Assembly (NCBI GenBank): GCA_038064935.1
Contig: JBBTRZ010000005.1
Location: 1-17,826 of the forward strand
Direction: 5' to 3'
DNA from: JAGVGK01 sp038064935
GTDB taxonomy: Bacteria; Patescibacteriota; Minisyncoccia; Phycocordibacterales; JACOZG01
Length of the DNA stretch: 17,826 bases
In this document: in pieces, positions 13,897 through 17,826 of the stretch
How positions within the stretch are numbered: the first letter of the stretch is position 1
How the letters are laid out: every line of letters starts with the position of its first letter
Notes under the pieces: model-generated
Database searches by the model: none
What the model was told of the DNA's origin: nothing
The model's input: the letters and a program-made list of their open reading frames with translations, nothing else
Made by a program: the position numbers and the translations under genes

Positions 13897-14950
13897 ACTG
13901 ATCTCCACCTATAATTCTAACGGTGCTACCACCCCTAAATTCAACCTCTTTATTACCATCCATTTCTAGTATCGTATCAATAATAATCTCGGCCGCTATA
14001 TCTAAATTACCAGGTGACTTGCCGGTAAATTCCTCGAAATCTCCTGGTTGAATAACCCATTTTATCGCCACTGACTTTCCTGGTTGAATCAAGGTAATTT
14101 TATCTTCGAAATCAGGGTCGGCCAGATTTTTTTTGAGATATGTTTCGGCTCCAGTTCGAGTATCAATCAGCTTTATCGTCGGACCAGTTTTTTGAATAAA
14201 TTCTAAATGGAGTCCAATCGCCGTTGGATGAGTATTAGTAACCGTGACATTAAGAGCTATGTCCTTTTTTTCAAACAAACAATGATCACCCCCTTCACAA
14301 GTTGCCTTAATATCAAGTAGTTTATTTTCCATATTATTATCATTTAAAACAAAAGAATTTATAAAATGATAAAAATTGCCGTCATGGTAATTATAATCCC
14401 AATAACCAACAGCTAAAATATAAATTTTTTCACCAGCTAAAACAATTCGTCCTTTAGTGTAGAAGAGGTTGTAAAATGTCTCCCGAGATCCAGCGGTGTC
14501 ATACATTACGAATTCCAAGGACGGACGGCCTTCCCACTCACGCCGGGAGGAAAAAAGTAATTTGTTGTCCGATCCTAACACTTTATTCAAAGAGTTTTTT
14601 AGGCGCTGATCCACATTGCCAAGACTTTCTTCTGAGGCTGGTTTACGAATAGTAAAAGAGTAAATATTTCCATGCTTGTCTTCGCTGGTATAAGCGTCTG
14701 AATAAAGCGGATCGTCAGCGGTGTCAGCTTCCTGAAAAAGGTAATCGGGCATATCTACCACGAACTCGTCTGCACCGTCACTTGAAGAATCAAGCACGCG
14801 CCAGCCACTCTCGGGTTCATTATTTAAGATCGGAATATCGGTGACTAGCGGTCTATAATCCGTGCAATTCTTAAAACTAAAAATTGCGATAACTAAAATT
14901 ATAATAAAAGCTATTATCCCGATTTTCTTATAATTTATGTTTGTATTCAT
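13895..14950 (-). CDS. Membrane-anchored two-domain protein of unknown function (351 aa)
   Basis: A single N-terminal hydrophobic helix (about 10-27) with a Lys-rich cytoplasmic start puts the rest outside the cytoplasm. The first domain (about 49-205) has the alternating pattern of a PsbP/DUF1795-like alpha/beta sandwich (GWRVLDSSSDGADEFVVDMP; YNLFYTKGRIVLAGEKIYIL; FINSFVL); this is a fold impression, not an assignment. The second domain (about 215-345) looks like an immunoglobulin-like beta sandwich (ALNVTVTNTHPTAIGLHLEF; ITLIQPGKSVAIKWVI). Two cysteines (C218 and C224) could pair. The cysteine after the helix (FKNC) does not follow a lipobox. The ATG overlaps the preceding gene's TGA as ATGA, so the two are translationally coupled. 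It is the last gene of the operon. Confidence 0.83.
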   Translation of the reverse strand: MNTNINYKKIGIIAFIIILVIAIFSFKNCTDYRPLVTDIPILNNEPESGWRVLDSSSDGADEFVVDMPDYLFQEADTADDPLYSDAYTSEDKHGNIYSFTIRKPASEESLGNVDQRLKNSLNKVLGSDNKLLFSSRREWEGRPSLEFVMYDTAGSRETFYNLFYTKGRIVLAGEKIYILAVGYWDYNYHDGNFYHFINSFVLNDNNMENKLLDIKATCEGGDHCLFEKKDIALNVTVTNTHPTAIGLHLEFIQKTGPTIKLIDTRTGAETYLKKNLADPDFEDKITLIQPGKSVAIKWVIQPGDFEEFTGKSPGNLDIAAEIIIDTILEMDGNKEVEFRGGSTVRIIGGDQ

Positions 14951-15663
14951 ATTATTGGCTGGGACACTAATGGGTGCGAATATTCCAGTAAATAAAAGCT
15001 GACATTGCTATTATATACCTCCTTAAATTTGTCAGCCGCCTTTGTAAATTGTCTACTGGAAAAATAATTCTCCGCTTCAGCATCAATCAGCCCGATATTG
15101 GTAATAATCGGTAATTCTGATATCCACCATTTTTTTAGTTCATTTGTCGCATTTTTCCAAGCTAATGCTTCTTTTTCTGATTCTCCATTTTCATTTTCGA
15201 TAGTTGCTCGTCGTTCAAAAAAGTATGTGGTACGAAGAGAGACTAGAAAATTTGATTCCATAAACCTCCAGAGAGATTGCGGTGATCCACCTTGCCGTAA
15301 ATTGGCCTGACTCCAACCACAAGATTGTCCGTTGGCATTTAAAAGAATTTCTGATTCGCGCGTCTGTTTCTTATCACAAGTACTTAAGACATTTTCAACC
15401 AAAAGATTTAGATTTTCTTTAAATTGCGCTGGTAGAATATAATCCAATCTCGTTATCTCTTCATTAGTCGCTGATGAGGCCACTAAAAGATGTGCGTAAT
15501 TGTTTTCACTTATGTCAACTGTAATTGCTGAATTACTAGTTTGGATATGATACTTCATAACTGAAGATACTTTAACATACGGTGTTCCGGTTGCAAAACC
15601 CAAAACCGCAACCAAAATTATGATCGTCACAAAAGCAATGATTATAAGATTTTTATGGTTCAT
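14947..15663 (-). CDS. Membrane-anchored protein of unknown function with TPR-like tail (238 aa)
   Basis: One N-terminal membrane helix (about 6-24) is followed by a soluble region of about 210 residues. The middle carries two cysteines (C96 and C115) in a region that could be disulfide-bonded. The C-terminal stretch DAEAENYFSSRQFTKAADKF (about 194-213) has the helix-turn-helix pattern of a single TPR repeat. No enzyme motif is recognised. It is the middle gene of three: 14 bp after the 637-aa gene and overlapping the 351-aa gene by 4 nt. No Shine-Dalgarno sequence is present. The topology is shared by all three products, suggesting a complex on the outer face of the membrane. Confidence 0.82.
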   Translation of the reverse strand: MNHKNLIIIAFVTIIILVAVLGFATGTPYVKVSSVMKYHIQTSNSAITVDISENNYAHLLVASSATNEEITRLDYILPAQFKENLNLLVENVLSTCDKKQTRESEILLNANGQSCGWSQANLRQGGSPQSLWRFMESNFLVSLRTTYFFERRATIENENGESEKEALAWKNATNELKKWWISELPIITNIGLIDAEAENYFSSRQFTKAADKFKEVYNSNVSFYLLEYSHPLVSQPII

Positions 15664-15677
15664 AACGATTTATCAAA

Positions 15678-17591
15678 CTAAAATGATAATGCCTTAAAAA
15701 TATAGTTGAACTCTTGATCTTGTTGAGCGTCTTGACCAAATCTCGTCAGGGATTGCTGAACTTCGGCAAGGAGCGTCTTGGCGCGTGCCTGTGTGCTTGA
15801 TGTATTCATAGGATCTAGCATCACGGTGAAAGCCGCAAGCGCAACGGCTCTTAAATCTACGAGATGGTTAGTTGAGGCGATAACCTTTCTAATTTCGTCT
15901 AGTAGCGGAATGAATTCGTTTCTTATCCCTTCCCCATTTTGAGTCTGGATGACTGAATACATCACAACCGCTCGGCGGTATTCACTATCCGTCCCGGTGG
16001 AAGTAAGAATGCTGTGCAACATCGCCGGAGTAAATTTCTGACCGTTAATCAATTTTTGAACGGCCATGACTCCAATCAAATCATTACTATCCATTGTTAG
16101 AGATTCGAGCTTATCCACCGATACGACCGGTCTAGTTGTCGAATCAAGATATGAAACTTGCAATGCCGGTTCAACTTGATAACGCTCGAGGGCTTCCGGT
16201 ATTAAGGTTGCCCAACTCGGAAATATAACATGGAAATCGCCAAAATAAGCCAAGTCTGAACTAGCCAGTTCGGGCCGAAATAGAATAACGCCACCATGAG
16301 AAAAGGGTGAATAAACATCTTCTAACGGCTCTTTCCACGAATAGGACCCATTTAGCAATTGTTCTTGCAGTGGCAACAAAGATAATGAAAGCTGTTCCCA
16401 GTTGCCTTTTTCGCCAATTACTATTGGCGGATTAGCAATAACGGCACTTCCACTAGTCTCATCCGGCCTAATCGCTACCATGGACCAACCCAAACTCATA
16501 GGCATCACCACGGTCGTAGCCCCAGTTGTGGCAAAATCAAGTTGCGCCACATCGTGTATCGCCCGAACCGTTTGTAAAATGTGCTGCTCGACTACATCGG
16601 ACGAAATTTCTATATTCCAAGCGTTCTCCAATAACCACGCCCTGGCCACTAAAACATTTTCCCAAGCCGAAGATTCATCAACCGGTATTCGGCCGTCTAA
16701 AAGAAAGTTTAATTGTTGAACTGCATGATAGGCCTCACTGATACCGGGGCCCATCGGTTTAAGCGATGGCAATAACTTATTGCTGAAAACAAAATTCGCT
16801 AATACTTGAGTGACTTTAGGATGTCTAATGTAAGTCAAATCCTTAAACAAAATTGTGGCGCGCGTCACAATATCATCTTCCGATTGCACTTGCTGAAGAA
16901 TCTCAGTCACAAAATTTTCATCCCCTATCCGCGCCAAAGCCAGTCTCGCATTCCATGGCAACTTCCCCGGCCAACCATGATTTTGAATATCAATCGGTAG
17001 AGTGGCAGCCGTGATCAGTTTTCCCTTTGTGCCAGTGTTTATCTTTCTACCATATTTACCCAACAATCGAACCAATGTGGGCATATATTCACCGGCCGTT
17101 GAGCCGTCCCACGGAAGGCGTTCCAACATCTCAACCGTCGCTTGATTAAGTGCGTAAGGATCATACCCAGACGCGTTACGAATATACTCCATGGGCAGTT
17201 CATCCAGCCAACGCAGAATCTGCCCACCAATCGCCGGCGATTCCGCTATAATCCGATTCGCCCAGTATTGATAAATCGCTGAACGATAAGTAAAGACGAT
17301 GGCCACACGATCTTTATCCATCCGCCCCTCAAATAATTTTACGCCATCATAAACAAGATGAAATAATACTCTATAGACACCCTCTCGTATCTCTGAAGTC
17401 TGATGATTAATTAAAGCGCCAAGTGCCTCAACGGAACCATCCCACTCGGCGATAATCTTTTGATGAATCGCCTCGACCTCTTTTTCATGAGATATATTTG
17501 CATCATTGTTTTGTGAAGACATAAAAAAATAACTAGAGATTAATAATATAAACACCAATCCGGCGATGAAAAGAATGCGAAAATTACTCAT
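15678..17591 (-). CDS. Membrane-anchored helical-repeat (HEAT/ARM-like) protein of unknown function (637 aa)
   Basis: An N-terminal membrane helix (about 5-24) precedes a long extracytoplasmic region. Residues about 40-345 are built of paired amphipathic helices of 30-40 residues, for example PYALNQATVEMLERLPWDG, WNARLALARIGDENFVTEIL and RHPKVTQVLANFVF, as in HEAT/ARM-type repeats. A beta-rich insert (about 355-495) follows, containing VIGEKGNWEQLSLSLLPLQE and SHGGVILFRPELAS, and helices resume to the end (about 500-637, e.g. RRAVVMYSVIQT, LRAVALAAFTVML). No catalytic motif is recognised, so a scaffold role is likely but unproven. First gene of a three-gene operon, it has a strong -35/extended -10 promoter ending 6 nt before the ATG and no Shine-Dalgarno sequence. 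The repeats are judged by eye and are degenerate. Confidence 0.84.
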   Translation of the reverse strand: MSNFRILFIAGLVFILLISSYFFMSSQNNDANISHEKEVEAIHQKIIAEWDGSVEALGALINHQTSEIREGVYRVLFHLVYDGVKLFEGRMDKDRVAIVFTYRSAIYQYWANRIIAESPAIGGQILRWLDELPMEYIRNASGYDPYALNQATVEMLERLPWDGSTAGEYMPTLVRLLGKYGRKINTGTKGKLITAATLPIDIQNHGWPGKLPWNARLALARIGDENFVTEILQQVQSEDDIVTRATILFKDLTYIRHPKVTQVLANFVFSNKLLPSLKPMGPGISEAYHAVQQLNFLLDGRIPVDESSAWENVLVARAWLLENAWNIEISSDVVEQHILQTVRAIHDVAQLDFATTGATTVVMPMSLGWSMVAIRPDETSGSAVIANPPIVIGEKGNWEQLSLSLLPLQEQLLNGSYSWKEPLEDVYSPFSHGGVILFRPELASSDLAYFGDFHVIFPSWATLIPEALERYQVEPALQVSYLDSTTRPVVSVDKLESLTMDSNDLIGVMAVQKLINGQKFTPAMLHSILTSTGTDSEYRRAVVMYSVIQTQNGEGIRNEFIPLLDEIRKVIASTNHLVDLRAVALAAFTVMLDPMNTSSTQARAKTLLAEVQQSLTRFGQDAQQDQEFNYIFKALSF

Positions 17592-17597
17592 AAAGTA

Positions 17598-17625
17598 AAT
17601 ATACCACAGTATTTTTTATTATCAA
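17598..17625 (-). promoter_or_regulatory. Promoter of the three-gene membrane-protein operon, leaderless type
   Basis: Minus strand: TTGATA (17620-17625), 16-nt spacer, TGG-TATATT (extended -10; box 17598-17603), 6 nt (TACTTT) and the ATG at 17591. This is the best match among the leaderless candidates. Confidence 0.72.
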
Positions 17626-17651
17626 ATCGTAAAATTTTTGATGTTGTAGAG

Positions 17652-17664
17652 ATCGGATTCCGAT
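17652..17664. repeat. Small perfect palindrome upstream of the 637-aa gene
   Basis: ATCGGA-T-TCCGAT is a perfect 6+1+6 inverted repeat about 30 nt upstream of the -35 box. The position would suit an operator for a dimeric regulator, but nothing else supports that. Confidence 0.3.
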
Positions 17665-17721
17665 TCGGGATCGAGAGTATGGAGTAAAATTTCAGCCATC
17701 GTGATGTCGGAATCTGTTGAC

Positions 17722-17759
17722 TGTCGAGGCGTCGCCTTGCCGGGGACTACATGGATTAA
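17722..17759. repeat. Palindromic intergenic repeat, copy C
   Basis: It matches copy B (3690-3726) in the same orientation with about five mismatches and one single-base gap, including GCCTTGCCG and ACATG-ATTAA. The inner hairpin is AGGCG-T-CGCCT (17727-17737). The outer arms seen in copies A and B are not preserved here. Confidence 0.6.
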
Positions 17760-17826
17760 GCCCACAGCAGTATGCTACATTCAATAAGTAAGTGCACAAC
17801 CGGTGCGTTCGAATAATACCTCAAGC
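17760..17826. other. Window end, no gene seen
   Basis: About 67 bp beyond the last repeat hold no convincing start, stop or terminator. A short GCAC/GGTGC inverted repeat near 17795 is the only structure noticed. A neighbouring gene may begin beyond the window. Confidence 0.3.

Noticed and set aside
1..17826. CRISPR arrays, tRNA/rRNA genes, transposases, phage genes
   Set aside because: No regularly spaced direct repeats, no tRNA cloverleaf or rRNA segments and no DDE/integrase motifs were found on reading both strands.

Overview
The window is bacterial chromosomal DNA, most likely from a member of the Candidate Phyla Radiation (Patescibacteria, Parcubacteria-like). The reasons are indirect: compact housekeeping genes, an alanyl-tRNA synthetase that stops after the editing domain (570 aa), a Clp-family AAA+ protein with its own membrane helices, a short FtsQ-like protein, prepilin-type genes, and many small membrane proteins with no recognisable family. 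TGA is used as a normal stop (serS, the NYN gene, the zinc-ribbon gene and the 238-aa gene), so the recoded UGA=Gly lineages are excluded. No rRNA, tRNA, CRISPR array, transposase or phage gene was seen.

Layout. Positions 35-3606 (minus strand) hold alaS, a periplasmic-type N-acetylmuramoyl-L-alanine amidase with a peptidoglycan-binding domain, and a 190-aa membrane-anchored protein of unknown function. After a 261-bp spacer with a terminator and a palindromic repeat, a tightly packed minus-strand run (9540 down to 3868) carries serS, an ftsQ-like POTRA protein, a small multi-pass membrane protein, a type IV prepilin-like protein and the membrane-anchored Clp-like AAA+ protein. A divergent intergenic region (9541-9662) starts a plus-strand 114-aa zinc-ribbon protein. 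This gene and the minus-strand NYN-nuclease gene converge on two back-to-back intrinsic terminators (10049-10113). Then dprA and topA run on the plus strand (10728-13882). The right end (13895-17591, minus) is a three-gene, AT-richer operon of N-terminally membrane-anchored proteins that I do not recognise: a 637-aa helical-repeat protein, a 238-aa protein with a TPR-like tail, and a 351-aa two-domain protein.

How the genes fit together. serS, alaS, dprA and topA are informational housekeeping genes. The amidase, ftsQ-like gene, prepilin and membrane Clp-like protein all act at the cell envelope (wall remodelling, division, pili, membrane proteostasis).

The most notable signals are not single genes. 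(1) Several starts lack a Shine-Dalgarno sequence and instead have a good -10 box exactly 6 nt before the ATG (190-aa gene, serS, dprA, 637-aa gene; 7 nt for alaS), which is what leaderless transcription would look like. Only the zinc-ribbon gene has a classic -35/-10/leader/SD arrangement. (2) GC-rich palindromes lie inside coding sequence in loops or linkers, two in alaS and one in the clp-like gene; two of them are exactly codon-aligned, suggesting palindromic elements inserted in frame. (3) An intergenic palindromic repeat family built on TGTCAAGG...CCTTG occurs three times. (4) The Clp-like protein has a dead first ATPase site and no ClpP-docking loop.
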